Positions 18,294-24,651 of a stretch of 32,740 nucleotides of DNA are shown here, piece after piece. A program made the position numbers and the translations under genes. Position 1 is the stretch's first letter, and each line of letters begins with the position of its first letter. The DNA comes from Deltaproteobacteria bacterium (GTDB taxonomy: Bacteria > Desulfobacterota > Desulfobacteria > Desulfobacterales > SURF-15). The notes under the pieces were generated by a model. The model was given only the letters and a program-made list of their open reading frames with translations, was not told the origin of the DNA and searched no databases. The stretch spans positions 1-32,740 of the forward strand of contig JAHEHB010000008.1 of NCBI GenBank assembly GCA_024644775.1, read 5' to 3'.

Positions 18294-18540
18294 ACTTACC
18301 TCCATGATTTTAATCTGTTAAATTACACGTATTGACGATTCCGTCAAATAACTGATTATGAAGGGTGAAAAAGTTTTGGATCGACGCGGTATCTCGGTTC
18401 TTAAACCTGCGGAGAAGCCATTCCCAATCAAGGCCGTTTGAAAATGTTTTTATGTCGGAGCGAATACGTAAAGAAAATATCTAAAGAAGACGCTATCAAG
18501 AAGCACTGCTAAAGATTGTCATCATGATTTGAATAAACAT

Positions 18541-18568
18541 AAAAGGGCGGCATCATTTCTCGCCGCCC
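18541..18568 (-). terminator. Rho-independent terminator after the HesB-like gene
   Basis: On the minus strand a 7-bp GC stem (GGGCGGC 18562-18568 with GCCGCCC 18545-18551) and a 10-base loop is followed by TTTT (18541-18544). It lies 22 bases after the TGA stop of the HesB-like gene. Confidence 0.85.
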
Positions 18569-18589
18569 TCTTATTTCTTTGGATTTTTT

Positions 18590-18895
18590 TCAGCCGCATG
18601 AACAACCGCCGCACCCGGAGGCAGCGCCAAACTCTAATTTTGAATCGATCTTAAAGCCAATATTTAGAAAATCTACCTTGATGGGTTTTGCTTTTTCAAA
18701 AAGATCATTGTCAACAACGTATTGAAACCCCTCGATATCGAACACGCTGTCATTTTCTTTTGGCTCATCCAGAGCCATTCCAAGAGAGGGGCCGCCTCAT
18801 CCACCTTCATTTAAAAAAATCCGAATGGGCGAAACCTCTTTGTCCTGAAAATATTGAGTAATCTGTTTTGTTGCTGTCTCGGTTACTTCAACCAT
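18590..18895 (-). CDS. HesB/IscA-like iron-sulfur protein with in-frame UGA (selenocysteine)
   Basis: A-type iron-sulfur carrier-like protein, 101 residues if UGA is decoded. ATG 18895 has a perfect GGAGG (18901-18905) five bases upstream. Translation meets TGA at 18797-18799 (residue 33) and continues in frame without break to TGA 18590. The context is LNEGG-U-GGPSLGMALDEP, where IscA/HesB proteins have GGCGGP, and the C-terminus GCGGCSCG supplies the other cluster cysteines. The UGA therefore replaces the first ligand cysteine. A hairpin 20 bases downstream fits a bacterial SECIS. HesB-like selenoproteins are a known group in selenoprotein-rich anaerobes. An ordinary gene caller would report only the C-terminal 62 residues from an internal GTG/ATG. 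It lies 97 bases downstream of the LarA-like gene and ends at a strong terminator. Confidence 0.85.
18761..18777 (-). promoter_or_regulatory. Putative bacterial SECIS hairpin
   Basis: On the mRNA the stem TGGCTC/GAGCCA (6 bp) closes a 5-base loop UGGAU. It starts 20 bases after the UGA at 18797-18799. A short apical loop with G in its first two positions and a distance of about 16-37 bases are the accepted minimal features of bacterial SECIS elements, and both are met here. Confidence 0.65.
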
Positions 18896-18992
18896 ATTAT
18901 CCTCCTTGCTTCGGTACGGAAACCAATTTTTGAATTGCAGATAATTTAGTCACCGGATTTCGATTTGTCAATAAAATCAACTTAAATCGCAA

Positions 18993-20285
18993 TCAATTCC
19001 TTTTTAGAGTACCATCTAAACCGAAAGCAAACGGTGATGCTTCACCGGTGGTTTGCATACTCGGATGGGATTCCACTTGCGCTATCAACGGCTCTGAGAC
19101 GGCAATGTTTGTGAGTTCCAGCGTATTTTTGATGCACACAATCCGGGCATCCTGAGGTCTTACCCTCCGTAAGGTCTTTACCGCCAATCGGATCGCTTCC
19201 TCCTCAGTGTTCATGATCATCGGAATTGCCGCACCATCCAAATAAGTGCCGGTGATCACGTTCGCGAAAGTGGCGGCAATATCCATCCGCTGATACAATT
19301 TCATGGTGATAATATCTGCAGCCCCCACACCGGTGGCGTTGCCGTGGGTCTTTTCCGTCAGGTCTAAACAGACGATCTTTTGGATATCCGGTGGCCCATT
19401 CCAAGGTGTATCCCGGCAGTTGCGCCCGGTCACATTGGGATCGAATCCCGCGCCGCTGATGTCTTTTCCCATCTCATCGATGACCAGGACGTCGATAGCG
19501 TCAAAAAGCAATTTTGGCATCAACTCACGGGAGCAGGACAGCAGTTCAGGCTCTCTGTCAAACAACGTTTCCGAGGGAATCACTTCGATAATCGCCAATT
19601 CCTCTTTGGCGTTTTCCACAACCCCAACACCAAATAAAAAAGGCTTTTTCGACATGACCACCCTAGCCGCATTGGGTAAAAGCGCCTTGAAAGCATCCAT
19701 CCCGTGATAATGAAGTTCCGTGGCGCCCATGATCTTTCCCATACCGATGGTCATCATCTTGACGATACCGCTTTCGATGGGTGCACGAAAATTGGTGTGG
19801 GGTTTGATTCGAGCGATCAACGCCACACCATCGGCTTCTGCCGCATAACGGTCCATAAATATCCTCGTTCCGTCTTCCAGGGTGTTCACGACCGCTACTT
19901 CCATGGTGGCTCGCAACGGACAACCGACGTAACCTTCAGTAATGCCGTATCCTTCCAAAACCTGTTTTTGGCCCTCGGCAGTGGCAGCCCCGTGACTGGC
20001 CATGGCCGGAAAAATAAAGGGATTTCCCCCCAACGCTTTGATTTCCTCAACCACGGCTTTGGTCACTTCCGCTATATTGGCAATTCCCCTACTGCCGCAT
20101 CCGATAGCGATGGTCTGGCCCGGTTTGATTTTTTCACGGACTTGCAGATTTTTGAACTGTTCTGCGACGGTTTGGTCAATTCGCTCCAGCTTGGGAGCGT
20201 TGACCGTTACCTGAACCGGTACCATTTTAGGCAACGGAATATCCAACCCCCCTGCGATGTTCACTTCGATTCGATTTCCGATCAT
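18993..20285 (-). CDS. LarA-like (DUF2088) lactate racemase-domain protein
   Basis: Protein of 430 residues related to the N-terminal domain of nickel-pincer lactate racemase. Related family blocks include IAIGCGSRGIANIAEV, FIFPAMASHGAATAEGQ, and RIKPHTNFRAPIESGIVKMM, where His and Lys correspond to the substrate and cofactor region of LarA-like proteins. Whether it binds the pincer cofactor is unknown; no larB, larC or larE is visible nearby. ATG 20285 follows AAAGGAGG at seven bases. It is upstream of the UGA-containing HesB-like gene on the same strand (97 bases). Paralogous 2-hydroxy-acid racemases are common in Desulfobacterota and several hydroxy-acid enzymes occur in this window, so a racemase or epimerase role is reasonable but unproven. 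Confidence 0.85.
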   Translation of the reverse strand: MIGNRIEVNIAGGLDIPLPKMVPVQVTVNAPKLERIDQTVAEQFKNLQVREKIKPGQTIAIGCGSRGIANIAEVTKAVVEEIKALGGNPFIFPAMASHGAATAEGQKQVLEGYGITEGYVGCPLRATMEVAVVNTLEDGTRIFMDRYAAEADGVALIARIKPHTNFRAPIESGIVKMMTIGMGKIMGATELHYHGMDAFKALLPNAARVVMSKKPFLFGVGVVENAKEELAIIEVIPSETLFDREPELLSCSRELMPKLLFDAIDVLVIDEMGKDISGAGFDPNVTGRNCRDTPWNGPPDIQKIVCLDLTEKTHGNATGVGAADIITMKLYQRMDIAATFANVITGTYLDGAAIPMIMNTEEEAIRLAVKTLRRVRPQDARIVCIKNTLELTNIAVSEPLIAQVESHPSMQTTGEASPFAFGLDGTLKRN

Positions 20286-20388
20286 TACGAAACCTCCTTT
20301 GAAAATAAATCAATAGGGCTCAGAGTTTTAATGAAATTTGAGTGTTCACTGAACGCAATGGTTTGCTATGTTTTTTAGTACCTATCTA

Positions 20389-20475
20389 TCAAAATCGCAT
20401 CATATTTGCGAAGGTTTTATATGCGTTTTCATTTCCTTTCATGTACCAAATAAGAACGTCTGTATCTATAACCAT
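20389..20475 (-). pseudogene. Truncated VapC-type PIN toxin (N-terminal 28 residues)
   Basis: From ATG 20475 the frame reads MVIDTDVLIWYMKGNENAYK and stops after 28 codons at TGA 20389. This is the start of a PIN-domain ribonuclease, with the first catalytic Asp in DTDVLIW; a full protein has about 130 residues. The homologous sequence ends near the stop, so the rest is deleted. It follows the antitoxin remnant with the stop TAA directly touching its ATG, the usual vapBC arrangement. Confidence 0.65.
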
Positions 20476-20574
20476 TTAGTATCTTCCTATTCTCAAATGC
20501 CTTACATATTCATCAACATTTTGAATACTGTTGTTATCTTTCCAGATTCCAAATAAATCATTATGCGACAATTC
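20476..20574 (-). pseudogene. C-terminal remnant of VapB-like antitoxin
   Basis: An open frame of 32 codons with no start reads NDLFGIWKDN near its N-terminus and VDEYVRHLRIGRY before TAA 20476-20478. DLFG-W-D followed by an R-x-x-R tail is typical of the toxin-binding end of VapB-type antitoxins. Its 5' part is missing: the frame meets a TGA at 20575, inside the 3' end of the rhodanese-YceI gene. The toxin remnant starts at the next base. Assignment rests on the pair; alone it would be too short. Confidence 0.55.
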
Positions 20575-21487
20575 TCACCTGAATACTGATCAGATCAAAA
20601 ATAAGGTGCATCCCAAGATGCTCAAAAAAACGGGTCGATCCATAAATGATATTCCATCTCGTGCGATCGATGTCGAAATGTGCCTCAGCCGCCAGACCAT
20701 TTTCGGTTGTCTTGGTGACAGTGGCCATAAAGTCCTGCTGGGCTTTAACACCCCTCAGTTCTAAAGTGCCATTTATTGCATAGTTTGGGACACTTAGAAA
20801 TGGCTCCTTGACCGGTGTGGAACTAAGGATCCTGAATTTAACCGTTGGAAAAAATTTGGTCAGAAAAAAATCATCGGATTTGAGATGGGCGATTAAGACC
20901 GGTTGCGATTCATCACCTTCAAGATTTATGTTAGTGATCGAATTCATGTCGATATCGAATACCCCGGTAATAATTCCATCTTTCACCGAGAGTTCCCCAG
21001 TGGCAATTTTTATGTTTCCAAAGTGACTCGTGTTTGGATTTCTTCCCGTCCATTCGATAATACTCTGATTCGTATCAACCCGGTATGATCCGTCTTCCAG
21101 TTTCAGTAAGGTTTGAGGATCGCCAGGTTCATCAACCGCTTCACCCTCCACGGTTAGACCGGCGGAACGCCAGGCTTCAATACCGCCCCTTAGCACATTA
21201 ATATTTCTGTAGCCTTCCTGCTCAAGTTTCTCGGCTGCCTTGATTGCATCCATGGATCTGGTACTAGATCCGTAAAGCACGATCTCAGCATCTTTATCCT
21301 CAGTTATGACCTTGACTTGGTCAATGAATGTAACTTCAAATACACATGCATTCGTAGATTTCGGTAAATGGATTCTGCGGAAATGATCAGCCACCAAAGT
21401 ATCAATGAGACAAAAATTTTTGTTCTCTTCCATCCAATGATTGAGTTCCTCTGGGGACAGCTGCTTGTATTTATTGGAATTAATCAT
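20561..21487 (-). CDS. Rhodanese-like domain plus YceI domain protein
   Basis: Two-domain protein of 308 residues. Residues about 5-125 are a rhodanese/sulfurtransferase fold (SPEELNHWMEENKNFCLID, then EGYRNINVLRGGIEAWRSAG). Residues about 135-308 are a YceI lipocalin-like barrel (YRVDTNQSIIEWTGRNP, then FDIDRTRWNIIYGS), a fold that binds polyisoprenoids or other hydrophobic ligands. The rhodanese active-site loop reads VLYGSSTRSM, so the catalytic cysteine is absent and sulfur transfer is unlikely. No signal peptide is visible, unlike secreted YceI proteins. The frame extends to a TTG at 21514, but GGGAGG lies within that extension, six bases before ATG 21487, so the ATG is chosen. The 3' end abuts the vapB remnant. 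Confidence 0.88.
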   Translation of the reverse strand: MINSNKYKQLSPEELNHWMEENKNFCLIDTLVADHFRRIHLPKSTNACVFEVTFIDQVKVITEDKDAEIVLYGSSTRSMDAIKAAEKLEQEGYRNINVLRGGIEAWRSAGLTVEGEAVDEPGDPQTLLKLEDGSYRVDTNQSIIEWTGRNPNTSHFGNIKIATGELSVKDGIITGVFDIDMNSITNINLEGDESQPVLIAHLKSDDFFLTKFFPTVKFRILSSTPVKEPFLSVPNYAINGTLELRGVKAQQDFMATVTKTTENGLAAEAHFDIDRTRWNIIYGSTRFFEHLGMHLIFDLISIQVRIVA

Positions 21488-21671
21488 TTTGCACCTCCCG
21501 TATTTGCAGATCAATTTAACAACTTTGTTAAAGATTTTTTAGAAGTATAACGGTCCTGCATTGATGCTTTATTTTTGTAGTTGGTCATGTTATCGGTTTA
21601 ATCATACTAAGAAAAGCCCGAATTGATGCCTCGGGTGCCTTGCATCACATTATATAGGGAAAGAAATCATA

Positions 21672-22157
21672 GTGAAAGACAGTACACGAACGATATAGGC
21701 CGGCCTAAGTGAACTAAAACAAGGACAGCCATTCATGGCTGGACCCGTTTTCGCTGGCACCTACAAAGCATCAGGAGAACCTGACTCTTCTCCGTTTACT
21801 TATGGAAGATTTCACAACCCTACTTGGACAGATTTTGAAAATGCACTTTCTGACTTGGAACAAGCGCAGGCAGTTGTGTTTGCCTCTGGAATGGCCGAAA
21901 TCGCATCCGTCTTCGGGATTGTTCTCAGCCCCGGAGATGTTTTAGTTATGCCTTCTGACTCTTATTACACCGCTTGTCTTTTGGCATCAGGATTTTTCAA
22001 GAAAACGGCATATTCGGTAGTGCATAGGCCGGTGTCTACTCGCTTTTACCTGAAGATATCGATGTTGGAATTTACTCTCTCCATTATTTTATTAAGCTGG
22101 CCTGCGATGGCCAAACCGTTGCAATGGATATGCTCCATGCACCCGATGAAATGCTAA
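21672..22157 (+). pseudogene. Decayed cystathionine gamma-synthase/lyase-type PLP enzyme fragment
   Basis: From GTG 21672 the frame reads KDSTRTI, then an in-frame TAG (21696-21698, where relatives have His), then AGLSELKQGQPFMAGPVFAGTY and FTYGRFHNPTWTDFENAL. VVFASGMAEIASV and GDVLVMPSDSYYT are further blocks of the N-terminal part of Cys/Met-metabolism PLP enzymes. Similarity stops near 22005 (about residue 110 of an expected 370-400), and the PLP lysine and whole C-terminal domain are absent. The frame then continues in unrelated sequence to 22157. An ATG at 21735 could restart translation after the amber codon, but a functional enzyme is impossible. Confidence 0.8.
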
Positions 22158-22207
22158 TTGAAAGCTCGGAAATATGGAAAGCCATTGTAAGTCAGAAACA
22201 CAAGTTT
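22028..22207 (+). pseudogene. Internal fragment of a minimal nucleotidyltransferase-type protein
   Basis: The frame opened after TAG 22025-22027 reads PEDIDVGIYSLHYFIKLACD and then GQTVAMDMLHAPDEML, followed by SSEIWKAI and KHKFY. I recognise this as the middle of a DNA polymerase beta-superfamily nucleotidyltransferase group, where SLHxFIKLAxxGQTVALDMLHAP is characteristic. The preceding GSA-stop-AG looks like a remnant of the GSHAYG catalytic loop. The N-terminal catalytic core and the C-terminal part are gone. At about 22207 the frame passes without a break into a PPOX-like sequence. Confidence 0.6.
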
Positions 22208-22663
22208 TACAGGCAATTGAAAACCAACCCTTCTGTTGCCATTTGCGGGATGAATGAAAAATTTGTTTCCGTTCGTCTTGTGGGTGACGTTAGGTTTTGC
22301 GAAGACAAAAGTGTTGTAGATAAAATTTTTGATCTCAATCCAATGATGAATGATCTTTACCCTGGTGAAAAGCGTTATGTGCTTGAAGGGATCCATCTTT
22401 ACAAGGGGAAGAGAGAAATTTTCGACCTTTCGACGGAACCGCCCAACCGCCAGAGGTTTTCTTTTGGTGGTACAAAATTCAATCCATCTGGCTACAGCAT
22501 CACAAATGAATGCACCGCTTGCGGGATATGCCGAGAAGCCTGTCCTGTCGATATAATTACAGAACGGGACGTTTATCAAATAGACAGCGTACACTGTCTG
22601 GAGTGCGGATCTTGCCTGGAAGTATGCCCAGAAAATGCTATCGAGCCTGCTAGAGGACTTTAA
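22124..22663 (+). CDS. Chimeric ORF: PPOX-like fragment plus 2[4Fe-4S] ferredoxin domain
   Basis: The ORF encodes 179 residues from ATG 22124, but the first 28 or so derive from the nucleotidyltransferase fragment. From FYRQLKTNPSVAICGM onward it matches the C-terminal half of a pyridoxamine-phosphate-oxidase-like flavin domain (VSVRLVGDVRF, then IFDLSTEPPNRQRFSFGG). A ferredoxin module follows with two cluster motifs, CTACGICREACP and CLECGSCLEVCP. The normal PPOX N-terminal strands that bind FMN are missing, so at most the iron-sulfur tail could fold. No convincing Shine-Dalgarno precedes ATG 22124. It may be expressed as a relic or be dead; it is listed as coding because the frame is intact. 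Confidence 0.5.
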   Translation: MDMLHAPDEMLIESSEIWKAIVSQKHKFYRQLKTNPSVAICGMNEKFVSVRLVGDVRFCEDKSVVDKIFDLNPMMNDLYPGEKRYVLEGIHLYKGKREIFDLSTEPPNRQRFSFGGTKFNPSGYSITNECTACGICREACPVDIITERDVYQIDSVHCLECGSCLEVCPENAIEPARGL

Positions 22664-22722
22664 TCAATATAGGTTCGGATTCGTGTGAATTCTTTGATAT
22701 TGTGAGTCACCTGAAAAAGGTT

Positions 22723-22755
22723 ACCCCCCAGACGGTGACCAGCCATCTGGGGGGT
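22723..22755 (+). repeat. GC-rich hairpin upstream of a Shine-Dalgarno
   Basis: ACCCCCCAGA (22723-22732) pairs perfectly with TCTGGGGGGT (22746-22755) around a 13-base loop, and three further pairs can form inside after one mismatch. There is no T-run after it on the plus strand, so it is not a typical terminator for the upstream ORF. It ends five bases before AAAGGAGG (22760-22767), so it could affect translation initiation there. Confidence 0.7.
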
Positions 22756-22772
22756 CAAGAAAGGAGGTAGAA

Positions 22773-22793
22773 ATGAAAAGTAGAAATCTCTGA
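22773..22793 (+). pseudogene. Micro-ORF MKSRNL with strong Shine-Dalgarno, probably a gene remnant
   Basis: AAAGGAGG stands five bases before an ATG that encodes only six residues before TGA. Past the TGA the same frame reads MASLTIQT and stops at TAA. It resembles the start of a signal peptide or membrane protein cut short, but the origin cannot be named. A leader peptide is the alternative; no downstream gene on this strand is close enough to be controlled by it. Confidence 0.35.
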
Positions 22794-22913
22794 ATGGCCT
22801 CTCTGACCATTCAAACTTAAGTTACATAATAAAGTAAGCAAAATTTAAGCCAAAACACTAATTTCACAATATTTCAAAGAGTTAAATACTTATTCGAATA
22901 TTCTCGCCAAGGA

Positions 22914-22957
22914 AAATTGACAAAAAATGTCAAAAAACTGACATTTTTTGTCAATTT
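22914..22957. repeat. Perfect 19-bp palindrome made of nested dyads
   Basis: The left arm AAATTGACAAAAAATGTCA (22914-22932) and its exact reverse complement (22939-22957) flank a 6-base loop AAAAAC. Each arm is itself a TGACA-N5-TGTCA dyad. It lies 60 bases beyond the stop of the leftward MmgE/PrpD gene, so it may act as its terminator; on that strand only a short TTTT-less C/T stretch follows. A double operator or a site of a lost element is the alternative. Confidence 0.8.
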
Positions 22958-23016
22958 GAAGCTGAATTGAGGATAAAAATAACAAAATACGCGCTTTAAA
23001 ATTCCTTGAAATCAGG

Positions 23017-24405
23017 TCATTTCTCGACCTGCAGCAAGGCGCCTAGTCTATTGATGTCTTCGACCTGTTCGATACCCTTAACAAGAGCCACAATCTCTTC
23101 GCCGATGGATCTTTCAATAACCTGACCGGAAAGTTCAAAAAATTTTTCCTCTATCTCATGGCGGCTAACAGGATTTTGAGGGGTACCGGCGGCATAGTCT
23201 ATACGCTCTGAAAATGCGTTACCATCGCTGGTGGTTATCTCCACAATCGATGAATAGCGTTCCGGATACTCAGCATCCAGCGCTTCGTCCCCCACCACTT
23301 GCGTCCGCCCCATGAGCCTATTTATCTCGGGTTCGGAACGACGGTCATATAAAATATCATCGATCATGACCTTACCATTCACTGCGGCAACCGGAAGAAT
23401 GTATTGTGCAGAATGAGATCGCAACTCAATCCCGTCGATCAGTTCCGTACCATTCTTGGCAAAACGCAACACAATCCTGTCCATATCCGTGCTCTTTAGC
23501 CCATGATCTTCCATGATTTTAAAGAGAGCATCCAATCCCGGGTGCAGAAACGCACAGCACGAATACCTTTTAAACGCAAGCTCCATGATTGAAAATCTGC
23601 TCCCCAAATCCCGGATCAGTTGATCTGGATCGCATTCATCATCTTTGGAATATGCTCTAAATATGTCGTATATCCCCTCGAATATATCCCCAGGGCCACC
23701 AAAGCCTTTACTAGCCAATAGCGCGGCTGTCACACCATTGCGTGCGGCAATACTGTGGTTAAATGGGCGGGAGTTTTCCGTAAAATCCTCCTTCCATGCC
23801 AACAATCCTGAAGTTTGTTGTGCGGCAAGCCCCAACGCAATCGGAAACTGCTTTAAATCAAGAGATAGAATACATCCTGCGGCCACTGCCGCCCCCATGG
23901 TACCGGCAATGGACGAAGGATGAAACCCCCGATCGTATAGCACTCGTGGGTTTAGCGCCAAACTTACACGACAGTCGATATCCGTACCCAAAATAAACGC
24001 AACAAGAAAACGCTTTCCATCCACCTTCTCTCGCTCCCCCAGTGCCAGACAGGTCGGGACAATCGTAGCTGCCGGGTGTACGACTGCCTCGGGATGGTGG
24101 GCCTCTATGTCGCAGTAATAACCCAAAGTTCCGTTGACAAGTGCTGCATTTATGCAAGAAGATCTGAAATCCTGCCCAATGATGGTTGATTCCGGAGTAC
24201 CTCCGAGATCTCGAATAAACTCTGTGAGTATGCTACCCGCTGAGTACTTTGGTTTTGAAGCAGCCAACAATGCACCGAGAGTATCTAAAAGGACCAGCTT
24301 CGTATGCGCTATAACATCCGGAGCTAACTCAGAGAATGAAATATGTTTTGAAAAAGACGTGAGCGTTTCCACTAAACGCTTTGATTTCTCTACTGATTTA
24401 TTCAT
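23017..24405 (-). CDS. MmgE/PrpD family protein
   Basis: Member of the 2-methylcitrate dehydratase/cis-aconitate decarboxylase/itaconate-related superfamily, 462 residues, the usual length. VLLDTLGALLAASKPKYSAG near the N-terminus (residues 35-54), YCDIEAHHPEAVVHPAATIVPT around 117-138 and a late FLHPGLDALFKI segment are recognisable family blocks. Because no prpB or prpC (methylcitrate cycle) genes are visible, true 2-methylcitrate dehydratase function is doubtful; many paralogues in anaerobes have unknown hydroxy-acid or dicarboxylate substrates. GGGGAGG lies 10 bases before ATG 24405. It diverges from the DMT transporter across 246 bases. Confidence 0.88.
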   Translation of the reverse strand: MNKSVEKSKRLVETLTSFSKHISFSELAPDVIAHTKLVLLDTLGALLAASKPKYSAGSILTEFIRDLGGTPESTIIGQDFRSSCINAALVNGTLGYYCDIEAHHPEAVVHPAATIVPTCLALGEREKVDGKRFLVAFILGTDIDCRVSLALNPRVLYDRGFHPSSIAGTMGAAVAAGCILSLDLKQFPIALGLAAQQTSGLLAWKEDFTENSRPFNHSIAARNGVTAALLASKGFGGPGDIFEGIYDIFRAYSKDDECDPDQLIRDLGSRFSIMELAFKRYSCCAFLHPGLDALFKIMEDHGLKSTDMDRIVLRFAKNGTELIDGIELRSHSAQYILPVAAVNGKVMIDDILYDRRSEPEINRLMGRTQVVGDEALDAEYPERYSSIVEITTSDGNAFSERIDYAAGTPQNPVSRHEIEEKFFELSGQVIERSIGEEIVALVKGIEQVEDINRLGALLQVEK

Positions 24406-24575
24406 TAAACCGCGACCTCCCCATAATCCGATGAGTATTTATTTGTTTTCTGTTTTTTGGTGTTTGGAATTTTCATGATTCTGAAAAATAATTGAATGTA
24501 AGCATATCCAAGTAATTACGCGTTTAAATGACGCGGCCTGTCCCCAATCTACCGCCACTTTACATGTGAGAATAT

Positions 24576-24590
24576 CTGACATAAAGTCAG
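24576..24590. promoter_or_regulatory. Candidate operator CTGAC-N5-GTCAG in the prpD/eamA divergent region
   Basis: A 5-bp inverted repeat with a 5-base spacer lies about 60 bases upstream of the transporter ATG. It shares the TGAC...GTCA half-sites of the palindrome at 22914-22957 but with a different spacing. It could bind a dimeric regulator; no regulator gene is in this part of the window. Confidence 0.25.
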
Positions 24591-24651
24591 TGTTTCAAAA
24601 AAACAATGGGCTTGTCGAGCAGGTCACATATACGGAGTTTTTCCTTTTATT

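Larger units (their letters stand above)
22664..23016. other. Non-coding interval of 353 bases with two strong hairpins
   Basis: This AT-rich stretch lies between the ferredoxin-tail ORF and the 3' end of the MmgE/PrpD gene. It holds a GC-rich hairpin (22723-22755), a perfect Shine-Dalgarno with a six-codon ORF (22761-22792), and a 19-bp AT-rich palindrome (22914-22957). No conserved gene is seen on either strand. Confidence 0.6.

Noticed and set aside
18332..18347. TTGACG-ATTC-CGTCAA dyad upstream of the TIGR01777 gene as operator
   Set aside because: A 6-bp dyad can occur by chance and may simply be a -35 box with its mirror; no second copy supports it.
18310..18484. Minus-strand open frame with protein-like text (LDWEWLLRRFKNRDT) before the TIGR01777 start
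   Set aside because: It has no start codon or ribosome binding site and no family I recognise; it may be a gene remnant, but support is too thin to list.
21696..21698. TAG in the PLP-enzyme fragment as pyrrolysine or stop readthrough
   Set aside because: The rest of the gene is deleted, so decay by point mutation is the simpler explanation.
22773..22820. TGA in the MKSRNL micro-ORF read as selenocysteine
   Set aside because: The frame stops again nine codons later, there is no Sec-type context and no SECIS-like loop at a suitable distance.
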